NCBI RefSeq assembly: GCF_902809835.1
Contig: NZ_CADDWM010000001.1
Coordinates: 53,987-117,986 of the forward strand
Origin: Agromyces sp. Marseille-P2726
Lineage (GTDB): Bacteria > Actinomycetota > Actinomycetes > Actinomycetales > Microbacteriaceae
Length of the DNA: 64,000 nucleotides
Reading direction: 5' to 3'
The notes beneath the pieces are model-generated. The model did not search any database, was not told where the DNA came from, and was given only the letters and a program-made list of their open reading frames with translations. How positions within the stretch are numbered: position 1 is the first letter of the stretch; each line of letters opens with the position of its first letter. The translations under genes were made by a program, and so were the position numbers. Positions 1 through 8,199 of this stretch are shown in pieces.

Positions 1-1752
1 GTCTCGGTCGCGTCGGGCGTCGACAACATCATCTCGGCATTCCCCGAGCTCAACCCGTTCCGCGTCGAGATCGCGGTGGTCTTCGTGATCATCCTCGCCG
101 CGGTGAACCTCCGGGGCGTCAGCGAGTCGTCGAAGGCGTTCGCCCTGCCGACCTACCTGTTCATCGGCAGCGTCTTCGTGATGATCGTCGTCGGACTCAC
201 CCGTACCGCGTTCGGCGACGCCCCCATCGCCGAGTCGGCCGCGTTCGGCGTCGGGGCGGAGTCGCTCACGCAGGCGGGCATCATCCTGCTGCTGCTGCGG
301 TCGTTCGCGAGCGGATGCTCCGCGCTCACCGGTGTCGAGGCGATCTCGAACGGCGTGCCGGCCTTCCGGCGACCGAAGATCCGCAACGCGCAGGCGACCC
401 TCACGCTCATGGGCGGCATCGCGATCGTGCTGTTCGCGGGTCTCACCGCACTCGCGCTCATCGCGAACGTGCACTACGCCGAGAATCCGTGCCAGCTCAT
501 CGGGTGGACCGACTGCGCGACCGAGCCGCAGCCGAGCCTCATGGCGCAGGTGGCGGCCGCGACCTTCGGCGGCGACACGGTGTTCTTCTACGTCATCCAG
601 GTCGCGACCGCGCTCGTGCTGCTCCTCGCCGCGAACACCGCCTTCAACGGGTTCCCGCTGCTGGGATCGGTGCTCGCGCGCGACGGCTACGCCCCCAAGT
701 CGTTGTCGACGCGGGGCGACCGGCTGATCTACTCGAACGGCGTCGTGATCCTCGCGCTCGCGGCATCCGTGATCTTGGTGGTGTTCCAGGCGAACCTCAC
801 CGTGTTGATCCAGCTCTACATCATCGGCGTGTTCGTCTCCTTCACGGTCGGCCAGACCGGCATGGTGCGGCATTGGATGGCGGAACTGGGCCGGCTGCGG
901 CATCCGGCGTCGAAGGCGACCAGCAGCTCGAAGGGGTCCAGCAGGTCGAAGGCGTCGGCCAGGTCGAAGGCATCGAAGGCGCGAGCGGATGCCGATGCGA
1001 AGCCGCTCTCCCCGGCCGCCATCTGGCGAGCCCTCGCGATCAACGCGCTCGGCGCGGTCATGACCGCGGTCGTGCTGATCGTGGTGACCGTCACGAAGTT
1101 CACGCACGGCGCGTGGATCGTGTTCGTCATGATGCCCATCCTGTTCTTCCTCATGCTGGGGGTGAACCGGTACTACCGCGACGTCGAGAAGGAGATCGCG
1201 GTGGACCCGACGACCACGTTCGGCGCCGCAGGCGACCACGCCATCGTGCTCGTCGGACGCATGCAGAAGCCCACGCTGAAGGCGCTCGACTATGCGATCG
1301 CGGCCCGGCATGCCTCCATCGAGGCCGTGCACGTGTCGATCGACGACGACGAGACGAAGCGTCTCAAGAAGGACTGGGTCAAGCAGAACATCCACGTGAA
1401 GCTGCGCGTGCTCTCGTCGCCCTACCGCGACCTCAGCCACCCGCTGATGGAGTACATCAAGTCGCGCCGCGAGCAGTTCGGGGCCGAGGTCATCACCGTG
1501 TACCTCCCGCAGTACATCGTCGGGCATTGGTGGGAGAACCTCCTGCACAACCACAAGTCCCGCCGCATCCGGCAGAAGCTGCTGCTCGTGCACGGGGTGA
1601 CGGTGGCGCTCGTGCCGTGGCTGCTCGACTCGTCGGACCTGCTGTACGGCCGGCGATCGCGGCCGCTGCCCGGGCAGGATCGCCGCGGCGAGCCCGTGCG
1701 GCCGGTGCCGCGCCGACAGCTCGCCGAGACGCCGGCCAAGCGCCGTCGGTAG
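1..1752 (+). CDS. APC-superfamily permease with C-terminal soluble domain (5' truncated)
   Basis: The reading frame is open from base 1, so the N-terminus lies outside the window; 583 codons remain. The visible part has several long hydrophobic helices, a Gly/Ala/Ser-rich APC-type core and a last membrane segment near codon 380. After it comes a soluble region of about 180 residues with a universal-stress-like start (HAIVLVGR) and a basic tail. This layout resembles amino-acid permease relatives that carry a cytosolic domain, including KimA/YdaO-type potassium importers; potassium uptake is only an inference. A cytoplasmic loop near bases 905-1000 is a Ser/Lys repeat coded by short near-identical DNA units. 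No partner gene is visible upstream. Confidence 0.8.
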   Translation, partial: VSVASGVDNIISAFPELNPFRVEIAVVFVIILAAVNLRGVSESSKAFALPTYLFIGSVFVMIVVGLTRTAFGDAPIAESAAFGVGAESLTQAGIILLLLRSFASGCSALTGVEAISNGVPAFRRPKIRNAQATLTLMGGIAIVLFAGLTALALIANVHYAENPCQLIGWTDCATEPQPSLMAQVAAATFGGDTVFFYVIQVATALVLLLAANTAFNGFPLLGSVLARDGYAPKSLSTRGDRLIYSNGVVILALAASVILVVFQANLTVLIQLYIIGVFVSFTVGQTGMVRHWMAELGRLRHPASKATSSSKGSSRSKASARSKASKARADADAKPLSPAAIWRALAINALGAVMTAVVLIVVTVTKFTHGAWIVFVMMPILFFLMLGVNRYYRDVEKEIAVDPTTTFGAAGDHAIVLVGRMQKPTLKALDYAIAARHASIEAVHVSIDDDETKRLKKDWVKQNIHVKLRVLSSPYRDLSHPLMEYIKSRREQFGAEVITVYLPQYIVGHWWENLLHNHKSRRIRQKLLLVHGVTVALVPWLLDSSDLLYGRRSRPLPGQDRRGEPVRPVPRRQLAETPAKRRR

Positions 1753-1821
1753 GCCACCGGTCGTCGAGGAGCGCCGCCGAAGCCCACCGGTCGTCGAGTA
1801 GCGCCCGCAGGCCACCGGTCG
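1753..1821. repeat. REP-like dispersed repeat, left part split by the IS110 element
   Basis: Three partial copies of the core ccggtcgtcgagtagcgcc lie between the permease stop and the insertion sequence. The last copy breaks off after ccggtcg at 1821. The rest of the core resumes at about 3143, on the other side of the IS. Confidence 0.75.
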
Positions 1822-1827
1822 ATGGTC

Positions 1828-2904
1828 CTATGGATGTCGATTCTTGGTGAGGTCGGTTTTGAGGTCGTTGAAGACTTGGCGGGCGACGTAGCGTTTCAGG
1901 GCGCGGATGGTGTCGCGTTTTGAGAGGCCTTCGGTGAGTCTTCGGGTGATGTAGGCGCGGGTGTCGGGGTCGTTCTTCATCCGGCCGATGATGATCATGT
2001 GCAGCGCTCGGTTGGCTTGCCGGTCGCCGCCGCGGTGCAGTCGCATCCGGTGGGTTTGTCCGGACGATACTGGGACGGGTGCGGCTCCGCAGAGTCTGGC
2101 GAATGCGGCGTCGCTGGTGATCCGGTCGATGTTCTCGGCGGCGGTGATCAGGAACTGGGCGGTGGTGTGGACGCCCAGCCCGGGACGAGCGAGCAGAGTT
2201 GGTGCGGTCGCCGTGGTCAGGGCGCGTAGTTCCTGATCTGCGGCGGTGATCTCGTCGTTCAGGGCGGCGACGCGGTGACCGAGACGTTTCAGGGCATGCT
2301 CGGCTGCGTGTGCCGGATCGGCGTACCGCCCGGTGTCGGGTTGGAGTGCGGCCGCGTGTTTCGCGATCGTGGGCAGGCTGAATCGGCGGAGTTGTTCCCG
2401 CAGCGGGGTGGGCGCGGTAACGAGGAGGTCCTTGATCTGGTTCAACGCCTGCGTGCGGGACTTCACCGCGGAATTCCGCACCAATGTCAGCATCCGGATC
2501 GATTCGATGACACCGGTGGTGTCCTTCGGGATCGCGGTCGCCATCCCGGCGAGGACTTTCTGCGCGGCAGCGATCGCGTCGCTGCGGTCGTCCTTGCCGC
2601 GTCGGGCGCGGGTGGCCTTGTCGGTGGTGTTCACTTGGAGGACGTGGATCCCTGCACCGGTCAGCGCCCGAGTCAAGCCGGCACCGTACGAGCTGGTCAG
2701 CTCGACCCCGATCCGGTCGATGATCCCGTACGAGCCGGCCCAGTCCACCAGTGCCTGGTAACCGGCCGGCGTCGCCGGGAACGCGGCGTCGCCTTCGAGC
2801 CGGCCGTTCAGATCAAGCACTGCCGCGTGATGGGTGTCCGTGTGCGTATCGACACCGACGACGACAGTCGTGCCCGGGACGGGCGCGTTCGGGGTGGGTA
2901 GCAT
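1828..2904 (-). CDS. IS110-family transposase (DEDD type)
   Basis: The protein is 358 residues, normal for the family. The N-terminal RuvC-like domain shows D19 in VVVGVDTHTDTH, E68 in IGVELTSS and the acidic pair in RGKDDRSDA (105-109). The C-terminal Tnp20-like domain has the PVSSGQTHR stretch, with the serine expected for IS110 recombinases, followed by NRALHMIIIGRM. The ATG at 2904 was chosen over an upstream in-frame start because a gagaggag ribosome-binding site sits just before it. These enzymes are RNA-guided recombinases that use a bridge RNA from the adjacent non-coding end. The frame is intact, so the element may be active. Confidence 0.93.
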   Translation of the reverse strand: MLPTPNAPVPGTTVVVGVDTHTDTHHAAVLDLNGRLEGDAAFPATPAGYQALVDWAGSYGIIDRIGVELTSSYGAGLTRALTGAGIHVLQVNTTDKATRARRGKDDRSDAIAAAQKVLAGMATAIPKDTTGVIESIRMLTLVRNSAVKSRTQALNQIKDLLVTAPTPLREQLRRFSLPTIAKHAAALQPDTGRYADPAHAAEHALKRLGHRVAALNDEITAADQELRALTTATAPTLLARPGLGVHTTAQFLITAAENIDRITSDAAFARLCGAAPVPVSSGQTHRMRLHRGGDRQANRALHMIIIGRMKNDPDTRAYITRRLTEGLSKRDTIRALKRYVARQVFNDLKTDLTKNRHP

Positions 2905-3142
2905 GATGGGTGTCTCCTCTCGAGTGATCGATCGGATGACCGCACCGGGCCGGGCGGACAAGACATTGAAGAGTCGGCGGACAGGGTCCTATTAGGTCAC
3001 ATCCCACGCCCGGCCCGGTCTCCCGAACCGACGTGATCGACAAGCCCCGAGCAGGGCCGACAAATCGGCCGAATGACATCACAACGAGTCCGTCGAGTAG
3101 CAGGTCAGACCCAACCCGAGACCGCCACCACCATTCTCAATG
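2905..3142 (-). ncRNA. Candidate IS110 bridge RNA region
   Basis: This is the non-coding end upstream of tnp. It contains a perfect 13-bp inverted repeat (2944-2956 with 3007-3019) enclosing about 50 bases. That loop holds ggtcctat (2985-2992), identical to the element's other end at 1824-1831. Further upstream, cgtcgagtag (3091-3100) equals ten bases of the REP-like target. Read as minus-strand RNA, the target-matching segment comes first and the donor-matching segment second, the order known for IS621 bridge RNA. The role is inferred; no folding was run. Confidence 0.5.
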
Positions 3143-3300
3143 TCGAGTAGCGCCGCCGAAGCAAACCGGTCGTCCAGGAGCACCGCCGAAGCAAACGGGT
3201 CGTCGAGTAGCGCCGCCGAAGGCGACGCGTATCGAGACGGGGCCCAAGCCAGCCCCTCGAGACGCGCGCCGCCGTGCGCCGCGCTCCTCGACCAGCAGAT
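3143..3300. repeat. REP-like dispersed repeat, right part
   Basis: Three cores (gtcgagtagcgccgccgaag and variants, including gtccaggagcaccgccgaag) follow the IS. The last continues into gcgacgcgtatcgagacg, the full-length form seen elsewhere, and then a degenerate inverted copy (cgcgctcctcgaccag). Together with 2905-3142 it fills the gap of about 400 bases between the transposase and the monooxygenase; no gene was seen there. Confidence 0.7.
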
Positions 3301-3304
3301 GCGG

Positions 3305-4501
3305 CTAGAGCATGGCCATGATCTGGCGCGCGATCATGCGCCCTGCACGGTTCGCGCCGATCGTGGACGCCTGCGGACCGTAGCCCGCGAGGAAGATGCG
3401 CGGATCGCTCCACGACGCGCCCTGGCCGACCGTGATGCCGCCCGCCTTCTCGCGCAGCCGCAACGGGGCGAGGTGGCGCAGCTCGGGCCTGAATCCGGTG
3501 GCCCAGATGATCGCATCCGCGCGGGCCATTCCGCCCTGGCCGCCGTTGCCGTTGCCGTCCCAGACCACCCGGTCGGCCTCGATGCGGTCGAACATCGGCC
3601 GGGCGATGAGCAGACCGCGGTCGATCGCCGCGGCGACGCGGCGACTCTTCGGCACGCCGGTGCCGCTCACGATGCTCGGCAATGCCCGACCCGACCGTGC
3701 GGCCTCGTCCTGCATGGCCACGGCTGCGGAGGCTCCCTCGAGATCCAGTTCCTGACGATCCAGCCAGTCGATCGGGCGTCGCGAGACCCACGTGAGTCCA
3801 GCGGCGACATCCTCCAGCTCGAGCATGAAGCCGATCGCGGAGGTGCCGCCTCCCACGATCACGACGTGCTGGTCCCGGAACTCCTCTGCACCGGTGTAGT
3901 CGGAGGTGTGCAGGTGCCGTCCCTCGAAGTCCGCCATGCCGGGGTAGTAGGGCACGAACGGCGACCCCCAAGTGCCGGTCGCGTTGACGAGGAACTGGGT
4001 CGTGATCTCGTGCCGGGGCGGCGGCGTCGGCTTCGGCTCCTGGAACGTCTTGCGACGCCGGCCGAACAGGCCCTTGGCCCTCTCCTCCTCGACCGGCTGG
4101 GGGCTCAGATCGTCGTACTCGACGAGCAGATCGGCGCCGGCGTTGGACACGCGTCGCACGCTCATCGGGCGACGCACCCGCAGGTCGAAGTGCTGTTCGA
4201 AGCGACCGTAGTAGTCGGCCACGACCTCCTTGGCCGGCAGGTTCCGGTCGGCGGTGTCGAAGCTCAGGCCGAGCTCGCCCATGCCCGGGAGGTCGTTCAC
4301 CCGGTGCGCCGTGCCGAGGCGCAGGGATGACCATCGATGCTGCCACGCTCCACCCGGCCCGGGGCCGCGGTCGAGCATCACGAAGTCATCGTCGGCGACG
4401 AGCTCGAATCGCCGCAGGTAGTAGGCGACCGAGAGTCCCGCCTGTCCGGAACCGATGACGACGACCTTCACGCGTTCGGGGGCGACCCGTTCAGGGCTCA
4501 T
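3305..4501 (-). CDS. Flavin-containing monooxygenase-like FAD/NAD(P) oxidoreductase
   Basis: The 398-residue protein has two Rossmann dinucleotide motifs: GSGQAG near residue 17 for FAD and VGGGTSAIG in the middle for NAD(P)H. Between them is FEGRHLHTSDY, an exact match to the FxGxxxHxxxY fingerprint of flavin monooxygenases and Baeyer-Villiger enzymes. A late WATGF motif is also typical. It probably oxygenates a small lipophilic or amine/sulfur substrate in the cytosol; the substrate cannot be told. The ATG at 4501 directly follows a possible GTG at 4504. It stands alone between the repeat and the DUF3073 gene. Confidence 0.85.
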   Translation of the reverse strand: MSPERVAPERVKVVVIGSGQAGLSVAYYLRRFELVADDDFVMLDRGPGPGGAWQHRWSSLRLGTAHRVNDLPGMGELGLSFDTADRNLPAKEVVADYYGRFEQHFDLRVRRPMSVRRVSNAGADLLVEYDDLSPQPVEEERAKGLFGRRRKTFQEPKPTPPPRHEITTQFLVNATGTWGSPFVPYYPGMADFEGRHLHTSDYTGAEEFRDQHVVIVGGGTSAIGFMLELEDVAAGLTWVSRRPIDWLDRQELDLEGASAAVAMQDEAARSGRALPSIVSGTGVPKSRRVAAAIDRGLLIARPMFDRIEADRVVWDGNGNGGQGGMARADAIIWATGFRPELRHLAPLRLREKAGGITVGQGASWSDPRIFLAGYGPQASTIGANRAGRMIARQIMAML

Positions 4502-4646
4502 CACCCGACCATCTCAGCATGGATTGCTGAACGACCACCCACGGAGGTGGACGACCCGTCGGCAGTCCCGCGCCGCAGGAAGGGATCACACGACGGGGTC
4601 ACACGGCGGTGCTGTGGAAGAGGCCGGACGGGTCTGCCCTCGGTGC

Positions 4647-4652
4647 TAAACT
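4647..4652 (+). promoter_or_regulatory. Putative -10 box for DUF3073 gene
   Basis: TAAACT lies about 83 bases before the ATG, so this gene would have a leader, unlike many neighbours. No convincing -35 was seen. Confidence 0.35.
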
Positions 4653-4734
4653 GGCAGCCGGACGAATTCCATTTATCAGATGAGTGCCGGGTGAAGGCCA
4701 TCCCACCCGGCCAGATGTCGTAAGGGGGTCACGC

Positions 4735-4935
4735 ATGGGGCGCGGCCGTCAGAAAGCCAAGCACACGAAGGTCGCTCGGGAGCTGAAGTACTTCAGCCCC
4801 AACACCGACTACACGGCGCTTGAGCGCGAGCTCACGGGCTCGCGGCATGACGATTACACCGATGAAGCGTCGAAGTGGGCCGAGTACGCCGACGACGACG
4901 ACACCTACGTCACCGGTGACGAGCAGCGCGCGTAA
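4735..4935 (+). CDS. DUF3073 family protein
   Basis: This 66-residue protein starts MGRGRQKAKHTKVARELKYF, the hallmark of the actinobacterial DUF3073 family; the rest is acidic and hydrophilic. The function is unknown. Its place beside purM is conserved: M. tuberculosis has the same neighbour (Rv0810c next to purM), which supports the identification. The ATG at 4735 has an aaggggg ribosome-binding site about 7 bases upstream. An upstream in-frame start at 4684 is unlikely because its extra residues do not match the family start. Confidence 0.9.
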   Translation: MGRGRQKAKHTKVARELKYFSPNTDYTALERELTGSRHDDYTDEASKWAEYADDDDTYVTGDEQRA

Positions 4936-4943
4936 CCCCGAAT

Positions 4944-4960
4944 TCCGCGCGTCACGCGGA
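4944..4960. terminator. Possible bidirectional terminator between convergent genes
   Basis: A tccgcg/cgcgga stem of 6 bp with a 5-base loop lies between the DUF3073 stop and the convergent oxidoreductase stop. There is no T-run, so confidence is low. Confidence 0.35.
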
Positions 4961-4962
4961 GC

Positions 4963-5742
4963 CTAGGCCATCTCGGACCGCCAGCGCGCGGTCTCCTCGA
5001 CGAAACGCTCGAGTTCGGCAAGCGAGTTCGCGGGAGTGATCGCCCGCAGCACGAGTTCGTCGACGACATCGAACGAGGCGAGCCCCGCGGCATCCGTCAG
5101 CGTCGCATCCATGGCGCGCATGCGGAGGCGCTCGAAGTTTGCCGCATACGACGGCACGGCCTCGTAGACGGCCGCTTCGCGTTCGAGCACGGGGCGAGCG
5201 GCGGGCTCGACGATCGTACGCACGTAGAGCACGGCGCGCGGCCCGGGCTCGGGCACACTCGCCGCCGCCGCGGTTTCGTGCAGCTCGGTCGTGGCCTTGC
5301 GGGCGGCATCGGGCGTGAGCCAGTTGAGCAGCACGCCGTCGGATCGCTCGGCGGCGAGACGCCGCATCCTGGGGCCGAGCGCACCCACGACGACCCGCGC
5401 CTCGGTGCGGGTTCGCAAGGCTTCGATGCCGTGCTCGACGAGACGGAGCGGATGCCGCGCACGCCCCGAGCCGATGCCGAGCGTCAGGCGCTCGGCGGGC
5501 AGACCGCCCAGGTCGAGCGCGTCGGCCGGCCGGCGGTCGAGCGGGATCACACCCGTCGCGAGCCCGAGCGTCTGCGTGACAGCGGCTGCCGCGCGGAGCC
5601 CGACGAGCGAGTCGGCCTGAGGCAGGTCGTTGATCCACAGCGTCGAGAACCCGAGGCGCTCGATGCGCGGAGCGAGGGCGCGCACGACCTCGGGCGGGGT
5701 CGTGCAGATGATGCCGATCGAGACGGCGGCGCGCATCGTCAT
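4963..5742 (-). CDS. LLM-class (luciferase-like) F420-type oxidoreductase
   Basis: The protein is 259 residues. It starts MTMRAAVSIGIICTTPPEVV and has the TIM-barrel landmarks of the luciferase-like family: STLWINDL, GLATGVIPLDRR, LTLGIGSGRA and DGVLLNWL. It is shorter than standard family members (about 290-350), so it is a compact subfamily. Actinobacterial relatives normally use coenzyme F420; cofactor and substrate are inferred. The start ATG overlaps the purM stop by four bases (ATGA), so translation is probably coupled to purM. A longer open frame upstream is only a shadow of purM. Confidence 0.85.
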   Translation of the reverse strand: MTMRAAVSIGIICTTPPEVVRALAPRIERLGFSTLWINDLPQADSLVGLRAAAAVTQTLGLATGVIPLDRRPADALDLGGLPAERLTLGIGSGRARHPLRLVEHGIEALRTRTEARVVVGALGPRMRRLAAERSDGVLLNWLTPDAARKATTELHETAAAASVPEPGPRAVLYVRTIVEPAARPVLEREAAVYEAVPSYAANFERLRMRAMDATLTDAAGLASFDVVDELVLRAITPANSLAELERFVEETARWRSEMA

Positions 5743-6860
5743 GACGCGTACGATCCGACGAGCCGCACGGCACCGCCGTCGACGCCCTTGGCACCCTGCT
5801 CCCACCGGTCGTCGGGCGCGTCGCCCCGTGGGAGCGGCCCCACCGCGACGGTGCCCGCCTGCCAGGCGGGCAGCCCGAGCGCGCCGAGTTCGGCGATCAC
5901 GTCGGCAGCGGCATCCGCTTCGACGATGGCGAGGAATCCGATGCCGAGGTTCCAGGTGCCCTCGGCGCTCTCGAGAGAGGTGCCGGCGAGGTCGCTCAGC
6001 ACGCGGAAGACGGGCGCGGGCGACCAGGTCGCGCGGTCGATCTCGGCCCATGAGCCCGGCGGCAGCACGCGGGCGAGGTTCGCTGCGATGCCGCCGCCCG
6101 TGACGTGCGAGAGCGAGTGCACGGATGCCCCGAGCCGCTCGTTCTCGAGCAGGCGAACGAGCGGCCCCGAGTAGAGCCGCGTCGGCTCGAGCAGCGCCTC
6201 ACCCCACGTGGCGCCGAGATCAGCGGACTGGTCGGCGTAGTCGACCTGCCGACCGGTGAGGATGTGGCGAACGAGCGAGTAGCCGTTGGAGTGCAGGCCG
6301 CTCGACGCGATGGCGATGACCGCGTCTCGGTCGCGCACGCGCTCGGCACCCAGCAGCCGATCGGCTTCGACCACACCGACGGCGGCGCCGGCCACGTCGT
6401 AGTCGTCGACGCCCATGAGTCCGGGGTGCTCGGCCGTCTCGCCGCCGACGAGGGCGGTGCCGGTCTCGGCGCAGGCGCGTGCGATGCCGGTGACGATCGT
6501 CGCGATGCGCTCGGGCACGACCTTGCCGCACGCGATGTAGTCGGTCATGAACAGCGGCTTCGCTCCGACGACGACGATGTCGTCGACGACCATGCCGACG
6601 AGATCCTGTCCGATGGTGTCGTGCTTGTCGAGCGCCTGCGCGATCGCGATCTTGGTGCCGACGCCGTCGGTCGAGGTCGCGAGCAGGGGCTTCGCGTAGT
6701 GCTTCGCGAACGACAGGTCGAAGAGACCGGCGAACCCGCCGACCCCGCCGAGCACGTTCGGCCCGTGCGTCTTGGCCACCGCCTCCTTCATGAGCTCGAC
6801 GGCCCGGTCGCCGGCCCGCGTGTCGACTCCGGCGGCGGCGTAGGAGGAGTTCGCGGTCAC
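5739..6860 (-). CDS. purM: Phosphoribosylformylglycinamidine cyclo-ligase (AIR synthetase)
   Basis: PurM closes FGAM to aminoimidazole ribotide with ATP, step five of IMP synthesis. The 373-residue protein starts MTANSSYAAAGVDTRAGD and shows the family segments GPNVLGGVGGFAGLF, LLATSTDGVGTK, GEATAEHPG-like GGETAEHPGLM and SHVTGGGIAANL. GTG at 6860 is used as start; TAGCCT ends six bases upstream, suggesting a leaderless message. It shares a control region with the divergent gene at 6940. The downstream LLM gene overlaps its stop by four bases. Confidence 0.97.
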   Translation of the reverse strand: MTANSSYAAAGVDTRAGDRAVELMKEAVAKTHGPNVLGGVGGFAGLFDLSFAKHYAKPLLATSTDGVGTKIAIAQALDKHDTIGQDLVGMVVDDIVVVGAKPLFMTDYIACGKVVPERIATIVTGIARACAETGTALVGGETAEHPGLMGVDDYDVAGAAVGVVEADRLLGAERVRDRDAVIAIASSGLHSNGYSLVRHILTGRQVDYADQSADLGATWGEALLEPTRLYSGPLVRLLENERLGASVHSLSHVTGGGIAANLARVLPPGSWAEIDRATWSPAPVFRVLSDLAGTSLESAEGTWNLGIGFLAIVEADAAADVIAELGALGLPAWQAGTVAVGPLPRGDAPDDRWEQGAKGVDGGAVRLVGSYAS

Positions 6861-6866
6861 CCTGCA

Positions 6867-6872
6867 AGGCTA
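6867..6872 (-). promoter_or_regulatory. -10 box of leaderless purM
   Basis: TAGCCT on the minus strand, six bases before the GTG. Confidence 0.55.
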
Positions 6873-6927
6873 CCCGCCCGGCTTCGATCACCCGCCCCGC
6901 CTACCCGGGCCTGACCGTGCGCCGACG

Positions 6928-6933
6928 TAGAAT
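6928..6933 (+). promoter_or_regulatory. -10 box of leaderless gene at 6940
   Basis: TAGAAT, six bases before the ATG; divergent from the purM box about 55 bases away. Confidence 0.6.
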
Positions 6934-6939
6934 ATCGCC

Positions 6940-7551
6940 ATGCACGCGGGCGGAACGCCGTCGTGGGTGATTCGTGAGAATGCGAGTCGCTCGGTGCTCC
7001 TCGCCCTCTACCTGCGCGATGTGCTCGCGATCGCCTCCCCCGTCGAACTGCCCCACCTCCGCGACGTCGGGCCGGTCGGTCCCCGCCTCGAGATGGACCA
7101 GCACGATCTGCTCGAACGCCAGTGGCGCGCCTGGTGGGCCATGACCGTCGAGCCCGAGGCCCACCCATCGCCCGTCCCGCTCGAGCTCGTCGACGCCTAC
7201 GACACCGAGGTCGCGCTGCCGGTCTCGGGCGCCGAGGTGCTCGCGGCGGCGGTCGTGCCCCACGCCGAGGCCGCTCGCGCGTGGGCCGACTGGGCGCACG
7301 AGGGCTACCGCTCGGCATCCGCGTCGCGGCGCGGCGACTCGTACCGCGCCTACGCGGGCACCATCGCCGAGCACGAACGCGAGGTCGGCCGGCGTGCGCA
7401 CTCGTTCGAGCTCAACGTCGAGGTGCTGCCGCTCGCAGCTCCCGGGGTGTGGTGGATCGGCGCAATGAGCGTCGCGGTGACGGATTCGCTGAGGTCGGAT
7501 GCCTCGGCGTTCGACGATGCCATCCACCCGATCATCGCCGAGCTGGCGTAG
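6940..7551 (+). CDS. Conserved hypothetical protein
   Basis: The 203-residue protein is soluble, acidic and Trp/Ala-rich, with no signal peptide or membrane helix and no motif I recognise. It has compact hydrophobic blocks (SVLLALYLRDVLAIASPVEL near the start and PGVWWIGAMSVAVTDSL near the end), so it is probably a folded globular protein. The start is supported by TAGAAT exactly six bases before the ATG, leaving no room for a leader. Codon use and high GC at third positions match neighbours. It is divergent from purM and followed by a triple REP-like repeat. Confidence 0.75.
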   Translation: MHAGGTPSWVIRENASRSVLLALYLRDVLAIASPVELPHLRDVGPVGPRLEMDQHDLLERQWRAWWAMTVEPEAHPSPVPLELVDAYDTEVALPVSGAEVLAAAVVPHAEAARAWADWAHEGYRSASASRRGDSYRAYAGTIAEHEREVGRRAHSFELNVEVLPLAAPGVWWIGAMSVAVTDSLRSDASAFDDAIHPIIAELA

Positions 7552-7561
7552 TGGGTGACGT

Positions 7562-7689
7562 CTCGATACGCGGCGCCTTCGGCGGCGCTACTCGACGACC
7601 GGGGTGATACGCGGCGCCTTCGGCGGCGCTACACGACGACCGGGGTGGTACGCGGCGCCTTCGGCGGCGCTACTCGACGACCGCATGCC
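7562..7689. repeat. REP-like repeat, three tandem 41-bp copies
   Basis: The unit tacgcggcgccttcggcggc continues with gctactcgacgaccggggtg and repeats at 7567, 7608 and 7649, a constant 41-bp period. Each unit has a gcgccttcggcggcgc hairpin. This is the complementary orientation of the cores flanking the IS110. Confidence 0.85.
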
Positions 7690-7701
7690 AGACTCGACGC
7701 C

Positions 7702-8136
7702 ATGAGCATCTGGTTCGACGACGCCGCACTGGACTGGGCGAAGACCCGTCGCGACGGCACCCTCATCGACACCCTCGGCATCGAGCTGACCGAACTGACC
7801 GAGGACTCGCTGCGGGGCCGCATGCCGGTCGACGGGCGCACCCGCCAGCCGGGCGGCGTGCTGCACGGCGGGGCATCCGTCGCCCTCGCCGAGACGCTCG
7901 CGAGCTGGGGCTCCACGTTCACCGTCGACCCCAAGTCGTTCTACTGCGTTGGCATGGAGATCAACGCCAACCACGTGCGACCGGTCGCCGAGGGCTGGGT
8001 CTACGGCGAGGCGCGGCCGCTGAGCCGGGGCCGCACGACGCAGGTGTGGGACATCCGCATCACCGACGAGCAGGGACGCCTCGTGTGCGTCTCACGCTGC
8101 ACCATGGCGGTGCTCCCCCGGCCGTCGGAGTACTGA
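7702..8136 (+). CDS. Hotdog-fold thioesterase (PaaI-like)
   Basis: This 144-residue protein matches the PaaI/DHNA-CoA thioesterase size. It carries the family core QPGGVLHGGASVALAETLAS, with the HGG loop and following helix that hold the active site, and ends with the strand CVSRCTMAVL. It should hydrolyse an acyl-CoA thioester in the cytosol, perhaps an aromatic or menaquinone-pathway one; the substrate is not determinable. ATG at 7702 is preferred over longer in-frame starts because those would read through the repeat array. A CAGACT box lies seven bases before the ATG. Confidence 0.88.
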   Translation: MSIWFDDAALDWAKTRRDGTLIDTLGIELTELTEDSLRGRMPVDGRTRQPGGVLHGGASVALAETLASWGSTFTVDPKSFYCVGMEINANHVRPVAEGWVYGEARPLSRGRTTQVWDIRITDEQGRLVCVSRCTMAVLPRPSEY

Positions 8137-8186
8137 GCGGAGCACCAGCGGCGGGCTTCGGCCTGACGCGCGCCGCGACCGGGGAA

Positions 8187-8192
8187 TATCGT
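8187..8192 (+). promoter_or_regulatory. -10 box of leaderless amidotransferase gene
   Basis: TATCGT, seven bases before the GTG at 8200; it overlaps the alternative GTG at 8191, which argues against that start. Confidence 0.5.
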
Positions 8193-8199
8193 GGGAGCC

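Larger units (their letters stand above)
1822..3142 (-). mobile_element. IS110-family insertion sequence inside a REP-like repeat
   Basis: The element is about 1.32 kb with one transposase on the minus strand. The right end (upstream of tnp) is a long non-coding region of about 238 bases; the left end has only a few bases after the tnp stop. Ends are set by the host repeat: it stops after ccggtcg at 1821 and resumes with gtcgagtagcgccgcc at about 3143. As usual for IS110, there are no clear terminal inverted repeats. A long non-coding left end plus a short right end fits the IS110 subgroup rather than IS1111. Exact ends and core dinucleotide are uncertain by a few bases. Confidence 0.75.
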
